A stretch of DNA of 64,000 nucleotides from Lumbricus terrestris. Its lineage: Eukaryota; Annelida; Clitellata; Crassiclitellata; Lumbricidae. The translations under genes and the position numbers were made by a program. Every line of letters starts with the position of its first letter. Position 1 is the stretch's first letter. Below the pieces are notes generated by a model. It worked only from the letters and a program-made list of their open reading frames with translations. It was not told the DNA's origin and made no database searches. This document shows, one piece after another, positions 1-28,565 of this stretch. The stretch spans positions 15,086,668 to 15,150,667 of the forward strand of contig OX457052.1 of the NCBI GenBank assembly GCA_949752735.1. The letters run 5' to 3'.

Positions 1-17759
<17,759 letters not shown>

Positions 17760-17855
17760 TTTCCATCGACCATATATTTTCTGACGACCTTCATTTCCTT
17801 ATTCTTTACTTTTTATAATTATTACCAGAATGAACCCAAAAAGTGATATACGACC

Positions 17856-17896
<41 letters not shown>

Positions 17897-18394
17897 TATC
17901 ACTGCAGTAGGAATTTACGATGCTATTTATGGATATTTCTTAAATGCTGGAGGGACATATGAGCATGGACGGTCTCTCCACCACAAACATGATTGGTGGG
18001 GCCGTCCCTCTGTCCCCCAAGTATCCGCCCATGTCCTATAGATAGCCTATAAGACTTACTCTTCTTTTATACCAAGGTTTGCTTTCATTCAGTGAACTTG
18101 AATTACTTCAAAGATTTAAAGTTCCGCAAAGGACTATAGCCAAAAACAAGAGTCCATGTCTATAGTAAATGGACTGAATTAAGTTACGTAGCCTACTGGA
18201 TATATAGGCCCTATATTATTTATGTAAACCTAGCCTATAACAACTCTAAGACAAAACATTATTTTTACAGGCTGTATATATCTACTAAAAAATCTACTCG
18301 AAGTAATTCTCAATACGTCCTTGCCTGGCCAACTCTGTCTGTCGATCTGTCTCTAGTAGCCTATATATATTTATATATATGGTCTATAAATATA

Positions 18395-18403
18395 TATATG
18401 GTC

Positions 18404-18446
<43 letters not shown>
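18395..18446. repeat. (TA)n microsatellite
   Basis: Pure TA run; the matching position in unit B (41155-41222) is also TA-rich. Similar TA runs lie at 17860-17893, 32272-32314, 35425-35463, 35643-35672, 63070-63102 and 63130-63170. Confidence 0.95.
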
Positions 18447-18450
<4 letters not shown>

Positions 18451-19033
18451 CTGGCTAAGGTATACCTGCAGGCATTGCACTGGAAATTTCGATTTTCGTC
18501 CCCCAAACCCTGCAGCTCCACCCGCCCCTGTGGGGCGGCTTCGCCACCCATTTGGGGTTTATACATGGCAATTATGCCCAGGGCTCTGAGGGCTGTAGGC
18601 CTATACTCAGAACTTTTGAGGTGAGTACACGTACGCTGCCGCCGGAAAAAATCGACTTTTTCAAAAAAATCCGATTATATCCGCCAAAAATTTCTGACGG
18701 CCTTTTTTAGTCATCTGCCAAAACTTCATGGAAAATTTGCATTTCCATCTCCACCAAAATTTCTGACGACCTTTTTTAAGTCATCGAACCTTTAAAACGC
18801 TCTAGGCCTACCATCATAATTGTTTTCCTTCGACATTCACAATTTTTGCCTGCGTGTACCCACTTGCATGGTCTTACCAAAGATGGTCTTACTGAGGTGG
18901 GTATACGCTGTATGCCCGCATGTACCGGCCCTCGCTTTTTGAGGTGAGTTTATACGCTGTCATTTTCCCGGAGGTGAGTATTCGCCGTATACCCGCGTAT
19001 ACCTTTGAGTACAACCCTGTTGTAGCGTTTCTT

Positions 19034-19500
19034 GTCCTGGGCACGACGTTAAACTGCATCCATCCTACGCCACAGGGAACCAACAACGTCCCTGTGCCGG
19101 TCCTAAGCCCGGACAAAAGGAGGAAGGTTTGCCAGATGGGTGGCGATACGCTGGCAGTAAAAGACCAAGACGACTGAAATCCGCAAAAACCACGGCACAA
19201 GTGACATATTGCGACCCAGATGCTTCAAGGTGTCATGATGTGGAGCAGACATGCACAGGCCGGTCAGGACAGACCAGTGGAGAGAGACGGGGGAGACAGC
19301 ATGGGACACATATAGGCCTACGGGCATTGACCCAGGTTGTCCTTCATGCCTCTCTTCCAATATTCTCTTGCTCCAAGATGCTAATGGCATGGACCTGCTG
19401 ACCGGACCAGTTGAAGCTGGGCAGCATGACGCGAGACAGACTCAGACAGAGAGTGGCGTCGGACCCCTATACGGGCATTTAGCCCAAGGATTTTAATGAT
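19034..19500 (+). mobile_element. LINE 3' end fragment (second non-LTR family)
   Basis: GACGTTAAACTGCATCCATC through GACTCAGACAGAGAGTGGCG matches a segment nested at 47918-48272. It reads like the end of an ORF2 plus 3' UTR, 5'-truncated, with no intact frame. Confidence 0.6.
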
Positions 19501-19630
19501 GATCGACAGCCCTGTTTATGCCACTCTGCTTGGAAGGTCTTCCCCAATTCTGCTGGTTAAACTCATGTTGCATGGGGCTCCTCTTAGCATATATATATAT
19601 ACTCCTTGGCCTAAGGCATTTATCTTTCCC

Positions 19631-19830
19631 AGGCAGTGGTTAAAGTGGTTTGGGTGAGCAGTGGGAATGTAAACTGTGAGCAGTGGGAACGCTGATGAAG
19701 TTTTATTGGAAACGTCCATGTTTCAAGGGTTCCATGCATGGTGAGCAGTGGGAACGCAAGCCAAGAAATTCAAGAGCAATGGGAACGCCGTTACCACGCG
19801 TTCCCACCCACTTTAAAACCTGTTCCCAGG
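19631..19830. mobile_element. Possible small insertion in unit A with GAGCAGTGGGAACG repeats
   Basis: Unit B (41745-41830) lacks this block, which carries three copies of GAGCAGTGGGAA and has weakly inverted ends (GGTTAAAGTGG and CCACTTTAAAACC). Target duplication is unclear. Confidence 0.35.
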
Positions 19831-20470
19831 GCGGTTGCGCTGAAAGGGCTCGAGTTTCATGCTAAGCTTTGGCGAAAGATGACGTCAAAATGACGTCAAA
19901 AGCAACTTGCATTTGTTATTACACAACGATTCAAATATGGCGTTGCAATATTGCAGCGATAGCATAAATAACACGGCGAAAATTAAAATGTCTATATCTT
20001 GGGTTCTAAAGTGAATAAGGAGGTGAAAATAGCGCGCTTGGATGAGTCGAGTGAACGTCTATTTATGTACAATGTTTAAGGTCAGTAGCTGCAAAACTGT
20101 GAGCGTGCATTCTGGACAAACCCCATACATTCTTATAGATATAGATATATAGTGTAATTGAGGCAGATATAGGCTTGTAGGCCCCACATACGCCTCAATT
20201 ATACCATGAACTTTGATTGATGTTATCGTCTTTGTCTGCTTAAGCCTTTACGGCAATTGCTATACAATCATACGTATATAAATTAAAATGTCTTATGACA
20301 TGTATTATGGCGTTATGCGTGTATAGTATAGGCATGCATACATTTGTTACACGCAACTATGAATATAGGCTAGGCCTAAATCAGAGGTCGTATAATTGTG
20401 TATAATGTAGGGCCAATTTATCTTAACCGAAGTAGGCCTAATTAATATTCTTTGTCAATGTTTTTCCTGA

Positions 20471-20641
20471 TCACCAAGCTCCCTGCAGTATGTCGCGAAT
20501 ATCTTTGTTGTCGGCTGCATTGACGAATTCATCCTCCGTCACTTCTTCTCCTTCTTTTTTCTTTAGGGTGTCGAATAGTTTATTGGCCGCGTCCAGAGCT
20601 TTATCTTTGTAGCCTGCAAGCCCTCGAAGCTTATAGCTTGC
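20471..20641 (-). CDS. NCS copy A exon 3 (degenerate EF4, stop)
   Basis: 56 codons from ASYKLRGLAGYKDK to ILQGAW, then TGA. Acceptor tgcag. It corresponds to the C-terminal helix pair of NCS proteins. Confidence 0.9.
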   Translation of the reverse strand, partial: ASYKLRGLAGYKDKALDAANKLFDTLKKKEGEEVTEDEFVNAADNKDIRDILQGAW

Positions 20642-23600
20642 CTGCAAACAACACCATAATATATGGTTTGGCGTACAGACTGCAGTATAGTCCTATTAAT
20701 TCATTCATTCATTCGTTCATTCATTCGTTCATTCAAGAGTTTTTATAGCGCCTCCTCAAGGGGGACTACTCAGAAGCGCTGTCGACTTTAGCACGTTAAA
20801 AATTGTAGTTTCTAATTGAAAAAAATATATAAAAAGTCATATATAGCCTATATATATATATTAAAGTTTCGTTGCACACCACATCTAGTTAATATATGAA
20901 GCAGAATGTTTGTCAATCTGTGTGTATGCAGGCCTATGACGATCTGTCCCTAGAAAGGCTCTGAAACCTCATGCTTTAGAATGACTAAACATTTAGTAAA
21001 ATCTTCTTACGCGAATTTGTTAGTCAGCGCGACTATTTTTAGCTCTCAACTAGCTTTGAATATCGAGTTATGGACATTTTAAATTTCCAAGCGGTAATTA
21101 ACGCGAAATTATGACGTCATTAACGATCGTATGCAACTATAGACCCTATGCATTATTATCGAACTTGGCGATATTTAAATTCTTTTGACATAATTTTTGT
21201 CTGTGGTTGTGCCCTAAGTGGTTAAACACCGTACGTGTCCAGCCTATTTGCAATAATAAATAATGACTATTAAAGTACCGTAACTATATTAAAAACTGAC
21301 GACTACGAGGTAAGAACAAAAATACATAGATGAGGTGAGGGTCGTTTAAAGTTCAAACGGAACTGGGTTGCGGCGGAGTGGAGTTGCGGGTAGGGCAGGG
21401 TTGGGGCGGAGTGGGAGGCGCGAGGGCCGTTGTCACAAAATAGAGTATCCCATGGGCGGAGACCTAGGGGGACAGAGGGACGGTCCCCCAACGGGGGTGT
21501 TGGGGACGGCTCATGCATTTGTTCCCCCCCCCCAATCGCTGAGCGCCAAAACAAAAAAAGGTCATCAACTTTTTGGGCGGCGAAAATATATTTTCGAGAT
21601 TTCGCCGGTCGTGAGAAATTTTGGCCGGCAAAAGATGGAAATTTTCTGCGATACTCAGCCATTCGTCCATAAAAAATCTTTCCGCCCCCCAAGTTTCCGC
21701 CCAGGTCTCCGCCTATGGAGTATCCCCCACCCCCGTATTGATCATATCCCCAAAATGAAGAGAAGTCGAAAAAGCCACCTGCGTGTATTTATTTTTGCAA
21801 ATTAATTTCCTTCTGCTTTGTTTTGAACGATGACACTAATAGGTACCGGGTATATTATGTTTATTCCATAAGAGAATTTTTTATTTGGTTTTAGAGCACT
21901 TAAAACATTTAAAACACTTAAGAACACTCAGATCGAGTCACTGAATAAATTCGAGTTGCCTTTCTCTGAACATTGCTTAGGACACAATGCAAATTTTCCC
22001 CGGGCAACGCCGGGTGTAACAGCTAGTTCCGCATAAGTCAATCAATGTCAGCAGTGGCGGCGCCATGATTTAGGTTTGGGGGGATGTTGAATCGTCGCGG
22101 AGGAAATTTTCGCAAAAATTTCTGACGACTTTTTTGTCATTCAGCTGAAATCTCATGGAAATGTTCCATTTTAGTCCGCCAAAACTTCAGTTTTACATGT
22201 AATAAAACCCTGATGCCCTTCTAAAGGGCTTAGTCCCCAGATGTCCTTCTTTATGGGAGGACTTATAACCCCGCCCTAGCTCCCTCTGTCGCCGCCACTG
22301 AATGTCTGAGCTTCAGTATTGTTTCTCCGCAGTTCTCATACTGTGGCAGCTGACTACAGTGGCTATATCTATTATATTCTATAGGGGCGCCTACTCACCG
22401 AAATGATCTTCCTGGCTTCCTCCCTGGACACCTTTCCATTCCCATCGATGTCGTAGATCCTAAACGACCATCTCAGCTTCTGTTCCTGTGTTCCCTTCGA
22501 CGCAACGCTCAGCGTCGTCATGAATTCCTAATAATAACAATAATCATGATTGATTCATTAACTGACTGACTGACTGACTGTCATGTGACTAACTGACTGG
22601 TCGAATGACAGACAGACCGACCGACAGACTGACTGACTGACTGACTGACTGACTGACTGACTGACTGACTGACTGACTGACTGACTGACTGACTGACTGA
22701 CCGACCGACCCACCCAACCACCGACCGATCTATCGATCGATTTATTAACTGTCCGTATAACCATTGCAGACGTTTTAAACACGTTTTGACATGTAAAGTG
22801 TGGTCGAATGCAACGAGTTTCGAGTCATAAACAGCCGCCATCTTAGGGAGTAGAGACTTACACCTGCCCGTGAATGGGCGTAGCGTTACTCGCAGAGTAA
22901 AGGTTTACGTCTGAACCATGACTACCATTCTAAATCGTTTTTGGGGTTTAGACCATATTTATGCCTAGAGTACGAGATATACCTAGGCCGTGACTGCCGC
23001 CCCAGCAGCACATCCATCACGTCCTGCCATAGTCATTTCACCAACGCCATCTACCGATCGGAAGGTTGATGGATGCAAGGTTTGACGACAGCTTATGACA
23101 ACAGAGGCCGTTGCCGTCGACAAAGAAACATATAGGCCTAACACATACTGTAAAACAACCTTTTTGAAATGTTGAATGGACCTCTGGAAGGGTAGCACCG
23201 TAGCGGAAAGCGATCCAGCGTCCGCGCGCGGAAAGCGATCCCGCGTCCGCGCGCGGAAAGCGATCACGCGGCCGCGCGCGGAAAGCGATCACGCGTCCGC
23301 GCGATCTTCGTGCCAGAGTCTTGACCATTACCATAAACCATCCTGCCCAACAACACCGTCACTGGTCGCACTCTGCCAGTGCCAGTCCCAAGCAGGGCCG
23401 GATTAAGGCATGTTCAACATGTTCGGCCGAACAGGGGCTCCCACACTTCAGGGCCCCCACACTTGCAATAAAAATATTTTTTTATCATTTTAGTTATATT
23501 AGCAAAAATGAGTTTAACTCTCTGAACAAATTGTCAAAATTCGATAACTAGGCCTCCTGATTTTAACATATACAACTTTTGCACGTGTGTACGTGGCGGC

Positions 23601-25042
23601 CGTCACTGGAGTTTCCATTACCATGCAGGCAGATTGGTCTTAAAATCAACCAGAAATGCTAGTGAGAGTTATCAATTTTAATTGCTTATTTAGGCACTTA
23701 AATTGCCTCATCTGATCGGAACTCAAGTGCCATGCAACGCATTATGGCGTCATTGTGATCATTGTGTACGCTGAGGGTTCAGTATGCACTCTGTTTTTAC
23801 AAATTCAATCAATCAGTCACAAATTTACATAGCGTCTCTTAAAGAAACTACACAGAGGCGCTCCCAATCCAAACCTGCCTTAAGAAGACGAAAGAAAGAG
23901 CTTGCAGAGTCACGGGGAAGCGAGAGGAGAGCCACATGCAGGGATACTATTCCAGATAGCTAAACCCACTACCGAAAATGCTCTGAGCTGCATGGTTATA
24001 GTACGCGAAAAAAGACAAGGAAGTTTCCACGGATAGCTGAACGGCGGTCCAGAGAGACAGAAGCCGGGGTGAAAGGGTGATGGAGCTTTATCCAGGGTCT
24101 ACTACTGGCGTAACTGAAAAATATATATTAGTTTGTTAATCAGTGGTGACGCTGCAGCATGGCAAATCGGGGCAAACACCCTGAAGGGAAAACTTTTGCC
24201 CTGGTCGTTGTTCTGCCGCAAGACTGCCAGAAATTTTCACTGCCAAGAATTTATTTGGGGCATAAAAACGCTTCTGCACTGTTTGCATGTTCGAGGGCAC
24301 TGGGTTTGCCCTGCTAATAAAAAAATTTACGACCATGAATCACTTTGATATTCTTAAGCCGTAAAAGATGCATACTTTAACTGGAATATTATATGAGCTG
24401 TTGATATTGCAAAAAAGGAACGAATGAATAATGGACGAATGTTGATTCGATGAATACAGTACGTTTTGTGTCTCATTTTGTCGTGCTTCTGTAAGGTTGG
24501 GGCCCCCCACACTTTTACTGAACAGGGCCCTCACATTTGTTAATCCGGTCCTGGTCCCAAGCCTGGATAATGGAGGAGGGTGTCGCTAATGGTCTTTGTT
24601 ACCACACGGTGACGTTAAACTGCAACTACCACCATCAACACCACCATCCTGCCCAATAGTTAAGAGCTGTATTATGCCAAACAAATTTTTTCAAGAGCAA
24701 CGGCCTCTGTTGTCACAGGCACTCGTCAAATCTGGATCCCATCCATCGATATCCATCCTGCCCAACTCCGCCACCGTTTCTTTTCACTGTGACAAACCCT
24801 ACCTTGAAGTCGATCTCTCCGTTCCCGTCCGTGTCGTAGGCGCGGAAAATGTTGTCGGCCAGTTTCGTTCCCACTCCCTCTCCGTACATCCGTCCGTAGA
24901 TCTTCTGGAAGTCCACCTTTGTGATCGTTCCTTTGGGAAAGTCGCCGACGAACTTTTTGTGCCACTCCTCCAGTTCCGCTTGGCTGAAATTCGTCGTCTT
25001 CTTCAGGTCTTCCAGTTCGGCTGCCGTTATCTGGTTTCCCAT
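20471..25042 (-). CDS. Neuronal calcium sensor family EF-hand protein, copy A
   Basis: Three exons, 24803-25042, 22399-22527 and 20471-20641, all junctions in phase 0 with GT/AG, encode 179 residues. The start MGNQITAAELEDLKK carries Gly2, so N-myristoylation is expected as in hippocalcin, VILIP and NCS-1. EF1 (around residues 35-46, GDFPKG) lacks calcium ligands as is usual in the family, though the typical CPxG is FPKG. EF2 (70-81, DTDGNGEIDFKE) and EF3 (106-117, DIDGNGKVSREE) are canonical. EF4 (about 150-161, KKKEGEEVTEDE) has lost key acidic positions. The protein ends ILQGAW. The likely role is a membrane-linked calcium sensor. An upstream non-coding exon is probable because an acceptor-like cacag lies just before the ATG. 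Paralogue of 42318-47786. Confidence 0.92.
20700..20800 (-). mobile_element. LINE 3' tail fragment with (TTCA)n end
   Basis: (TTCA)n followed by TTTTTATAGCGCCTCCTC...CAGAAGCGCTGTCG is the reverse complement of the CR1/L2-like tail. It is absent at the matching point of copy B, where copia sequence lies instead. Confidence 0.65.
21718..21990 (+). repeat. Dispersed repeat, related to 61180-61440
   Basis: Segments such as CTTTGTTTTGAACGATGACA and GAAAAAGCCACCTGCGTGT recur as reverse complements at 61.2-61.4 kb. It ends near a CCCCGGGCAACGCCGGG motif (21999-22015) also found at 33131 and 41377. Confidence 0.6.
22052..22300. mobile_element. MITE with CAGTGGCGGCGC ends
   Basis: Ends CAGTGGCGGCGCC and GTCGCCGCCACTG, 249 bases, flanked by AATGTCAG and AATGTCTG (8 bp, one mismatch). 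Absent from the matching intron of copy B. Confidence 0.82.
22399..22527 (-). CDS. NCS copy A exon 2 (EF3)
   Basis: 43 codons from EFMTTLSVASKG to ARKIIS, acceptor ttag and donor gtgagt. Typical NCS motif (E)F...LS..S.G..EQKL followed by a DxDGNG loop. Confidence 0.93.
22556..22705 (+). repeat. (ACTG)n microsatellite
   Basis: Long tetranucleotide tract next to copy A exon 2, giving artefactual Ser/Val/Gln frames. Copy B has only a short version near 46110. Confidence 0.95.
23200..23305 (+). repeat. GC-rich minisatellite, about 25-bp unit
   Basis: Four units of CGGAAAGCGATCACGCGTCC type, very CpG-rich against an AT-rich background, in the first intron of NCS copy A. Copy B has a single degenerate unit near 46840. 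Confidence 0.88.
23393..24553. mobile_element. hAT-like element, non-autonomous, A-specific insertion
   Basis: Terminal inverted repeats CAGGGCCGGATTAA and TTAATCCGGTCCTG, with an exact 8-bp duplication GTCCCAAG at 23385-23392 and 24554-24561. Copy B holds the uninterrupted site (CCAGTCCCAAGCCTGG near 47047). No transposase frame. A LINE fragment is nested inside at 23808-24105. Confidence 0.9.
23808..24105 (-). mobile_element. CR1/L2-like LINE 3' fragment nested in hAT
   Basis: Matches the C-terminal and tail part of the LINE at 29690-30588 (CAGAGGCGCTCCCAA, CACGGGGAAGCGA), with (AATC) at its 3' end. 5'-truncated and decayed. Confidence 0.8.
24803..25042 (-). CDS. NCS copy A exon 1 (EF1 and EF2)
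   Basis: 80 codons from MGNQ to GNGEIDFK, then donor gtaggg. The frame beyond the donor is not conserved with copy B. Confidence 0.93.
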
Positions 25043-26510
25043 TTCCTGTGCTAATCAAACAAACGCAGGGTGAGAATTGCCGGGGGTTGAAAGGGTTCCA
25101 ACCCCTGCAGCACACCCCAGCTCCACATAAATCAGCGTCTGACCCATCGATTATCTGATTACAATATTCTGCGCAAAGGCTCTCAATTTTAATGTAATTA
25201 TATATACATATTAATCATTATAGACCTAGTATAGTCTTTACGTTCCTCAGAAAGATCTCAGTCAGTGTGTCCCATTAATAGACCTATAGCCTAAGTAGAG
25301 TAATCGTAACCTACGTGAAGATTTGCCTAGCGCCTCTAACAGCTAGGAAACTTCTTAGCTGCTCCTGGCAGCCCCAGACCATGCATTGACCATCAATAGA
25401 GCTGCTTGGCAAATGCATACAAGCAGAAAAGGGTACACGAATCTCATATTAAAATGATATTATGTTATAGCCAACATACTATGTAACCCCGTAGTCTCTA
25501 ATAGCTTATTGGTATGCTATAGGCCTAATGAATTACCTGTGCCTACAGATATAGGCCTATTGTCATACGGTTCCAGTCTCCCAGGGCTTAATTTGTGACT
25601 GCATGGAGCCATGGGCGGCCATGCACTTCCTCTCAAATCTGAATGCTGTCTTGCCACTTATTAGGCCAGCAAATTGTGGACAGGTATAAGGGGCGTCCAG
25701 ACACTTCCTGTTTTTACCAGTCCTTTTATTTTCTAGTCAGAACCTTGTAGGCCTATATATTAGTGGTCTAACTGGATGCAAAAATTATGCAGCACGGTAG
25801 TTATACATAATTACATTGACTAATTAGCTGTTCGTTTAACTTTACATAAATTCTTGAAAAATTATATTATCTGCGCTCTGTGTATGATAACTTATACCAG
25901 GTCGCGAACGCACAAACCTTTCGTCAAGTCTACGGTCGATGCAGCCTAATGCACAAAAATGTTCAATGCATAAGCGTTTAGGCCTTTTACAAGCTAACTG
26001 CAAGTAGGTCTTTCGGCCTGCGACATTCAGGCCTACGGTAGGCTATTCCTGGTGTAGGCCTATACTTTGTAAATGTCGCCGTACTTTGTAAAAATAGCCG
26101 TCATGTCGGTCTAGAAGAAAATTAGGCGTATAAACTATAAAGTAAATTCTGAAGAGCGTTGCAAAGTCCCTAACATCGGATTCAAGTGCCTATAGGCCTA
26201 GGCCTACATATGTACAATAACAAATGGCTGAGATAAATACATTTGACACACGTAGGCCTAACTAAATTTTCACTTAACTTCCTGGAAGAAACGATGCGCG
26301 TATTATAGGCCTACCACACGTCCAAAATAACCCTGTGTGTAGGCCTATAGGCCATTGGCCTTAGGTCCAGCAATTGCATTGTAAACGCCTAAATAGCCTA
26401 ACAAATCTGGTAATGGGTAGTTCGTGTTAATGGCACTTTGTCATGATCTATAAGTGCTTAACGCTTAACTTTCGCATTTTAGTCCTACTCTTATTTCTTT
26501 ATTGCAATAA

Positions 26511-27835
26511 GAAGCTCTGCGCCGACTTGAGAGTGTCGGCGGTACGCGCCGGTCATTTTTGGGTCGGCGGCGGCAGCGCCACGAATGTAGGACATTTCCC
26601 CCCTGGACATTTCTCCCGGACATTTCCCCCTGGACATTTCCCCCCTGGACCTCCCCCCTGATTTCGACTAGGACATTTATCCCTCGGACATTTCCCCCCT
26701 TCTGTGCATACCACCTCAAATGACCATATACACATCCTACCCTGAATTCTAGACCTACGCCTAGGCCTGTATAATTAAATCTGAAACTTTTACAAGTTAC
26801 AACGATTCCTTTGAAGTAAATGCTAAGGAATCCACTTAAATGGCTATGCGTTTAAAACGCACAAAGATATTGTCAATAAATAAACAACGACCGTAGGAGC
26901 CGAATTGATGAAAATATTCTGGTTTAAATTGGAGCTGGATTGATGAAAATATTCTTGCTTAAATGGAAGCTGGATCGATGAAGATATTCTTGTTTAAATT
27001 GGAGCTGGATTGATGAAAATATTCTTGTTTAAATTGGAGCTGGATTGATGAAAATATTCTGGTTTAAATTGGAGCTGGATTGATGAAAATATTCTTGCTT
27101 AAATTGGAGCTGGATTGATGAAAATATTCTTGTTTAAATTGGAGCTGGATTGATGAAAATATTCTGGTTTAAATTGGAGCTGGATTGATGAAAATATTCT
27201 TGCTTAAATTGGAGCTGGATTGATGAAAATATTCTGGTTTAAATTGGAGCTGGATTGATGAAAATAATCTTGCTTAAATTGAAGCTGGATTGATGAAAAT
27301 ATTCTTGCTTAAATGGAAGCTGGATTGATGAAAATATTCTTGTTTAAATTGGAGCTGGATTGATGAAAATATTCTTGCTTAAATGGAAGCTGGATTGATG
27401 AAAATACTCCTGTTTAAATTGGAGCTGGATTGATGAAAATATTCTTGCTTAAATTGGAGCTGGATTGATGAAAATATACTGGTTTAAATTGGAGCTGGAT
27501 TGATGAAAATATTCTTGCTTAAATGGAAGCTGGATTGATGAAAATATTCCTGCTTAAATTGGAGCTGGATTGATGAAAATATTCTGGTTTAAATTGGAGC
27601 TGGATTGATGAAAATATACTGGTTTAAATTGTTGAAGACTATAAAAGCAATGGTTTCCGCATACGGGGGGGAAATGTCCTAGAGCAGGGAGAAACGTCCA
27701 GGGGGGGAATTGTCCGGGGGAAATGTCCAGGGGGAGAAATGCCCGTTCCCCCGGCGCCACGACCAAAAAATCGGCGGCGGCGTCCCCAAAATGTCGGCGT
27801 CGGCGGCGCGGCGACGTTGGATTAGTGCTCCAGCG
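26511..27835. mobile_element. Foldback-like element with internal minisatellite
   Basis: The left arm (about 26511-26702) and right arm (about 27662-27835) are inverted copies. Each has a GC-rich CGGCGGCGG-type outer part and an inner series of GGACATTTCCCCCCT (left) or its complement (right). Between them lies a 35-bp tandem array. Inverted arms built of short repeats around tandem repeats is the foldback layout. No coding frame. Confidence 0.6.
26896..27632 (+). repeat. Minisatellite, 35-bp unit, about 21 copies
   Basis: Unit GGAGCTGGATTGATGAAAAT followed by ATTCTTGCTTAAATT; two main variants (TTGCTT and TGGTTT) alternate along the array. No unique spacers, so not CRISPR. Confidence 0.96.
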
Positions 27836-28252
27836 ACGTGTACTTATTTTAAAAGTTGTTACACAAGTAAGCCTTTATTAAAAAGATATGCGTGTTCCGC
27901 AACTATTATTGGCAATTATCTGGTCTTAAATTAATTTTCATGACAAACAATTATTGTCAGAATAGGCGTTCAATTAAAAAATTCTTCAAAGGCTTTATTT
28001 GCAAGACACTTGACAACATTTTCAAATTCTGGCCTCGACCTTACGCAGCCTACTAATAGAAGTCAAAGAACTGTTTGCGCATTGGCGGCGCTGCCTGCCT
28101 GTTTTGCTCTTGACCCGCCTTATGACACGCCAAAAATTCTATTGGGTTTTAAATCTTCTTCTCATTTAAATCCTTTGACCTCCCGAACGAGACAAATTTT
28201 CTTGACGTGACCTGATGAAATTTTATAGCTGCATTCAAGCATGCCTATATGC

Positions 28253-28290
28253 ATACACACATACATACATACATACATACATACATACAT

Positions 28291-28323
<33 letters not shown>

Positions 28324-28565
28324 TACATACATACATACATACATACATACATACATACATACATACATACATACATACATACATACATACATACATACAT
28401 TCATACATACATACATACATTCGTACGTACGTACGTACGTACGTACGTACGTACGTACGTACGTACATACATACATACATACATACATACATACACACAC
28501 ACACATACATACATACATACATACATACATACATACATACATACATACATACATACATACATACA
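28253..28565 (+). repeat. (CATA)n/(CGTA)n microsatellite
   Basis: Over 300 bases of tetranucleotide repeat with a central CGTA block. The long Tyr/Ile/His frames on both strands are repeat artefacts. Confidence 0.97.

Larger units (their letters stand above)
18130..26510. repeat. Segmental duplication, unit A
   Basis: Stretches at 18200-18350, 19860-20460, the three gene exons, and 25100-26510 have clear counterparts in the same order at 40920-51160. Examples are GAGCGTTGCAAAGTCCC and CACACGTCCAAAATAA. The match continues again at 32250-32400 after a large insertion. Differences are local insertions. Confidence 0.85.

Noticed and set aside
21368..21805. 145-codon plus-strand frame overlapping 129-codon minus-strand frame
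   Set aside because: Lies over MITE-like sequence in an NCS intron; no recognisable domain and overlapping frames on both strands.
24596..25054. 152-codon plus-strand frame
   Set aside because: Shadow of NCS copy A exon 1 on the opposite strand, whose minus-strand reading has clear EF-hands.
26896..27632. Regularly spaced 35-bp repeats resembling a CRISPR array
   Set aside because: Units are contiguous with no unique spacers, the genome is clearly eukaryotic, and no cas genes occur.
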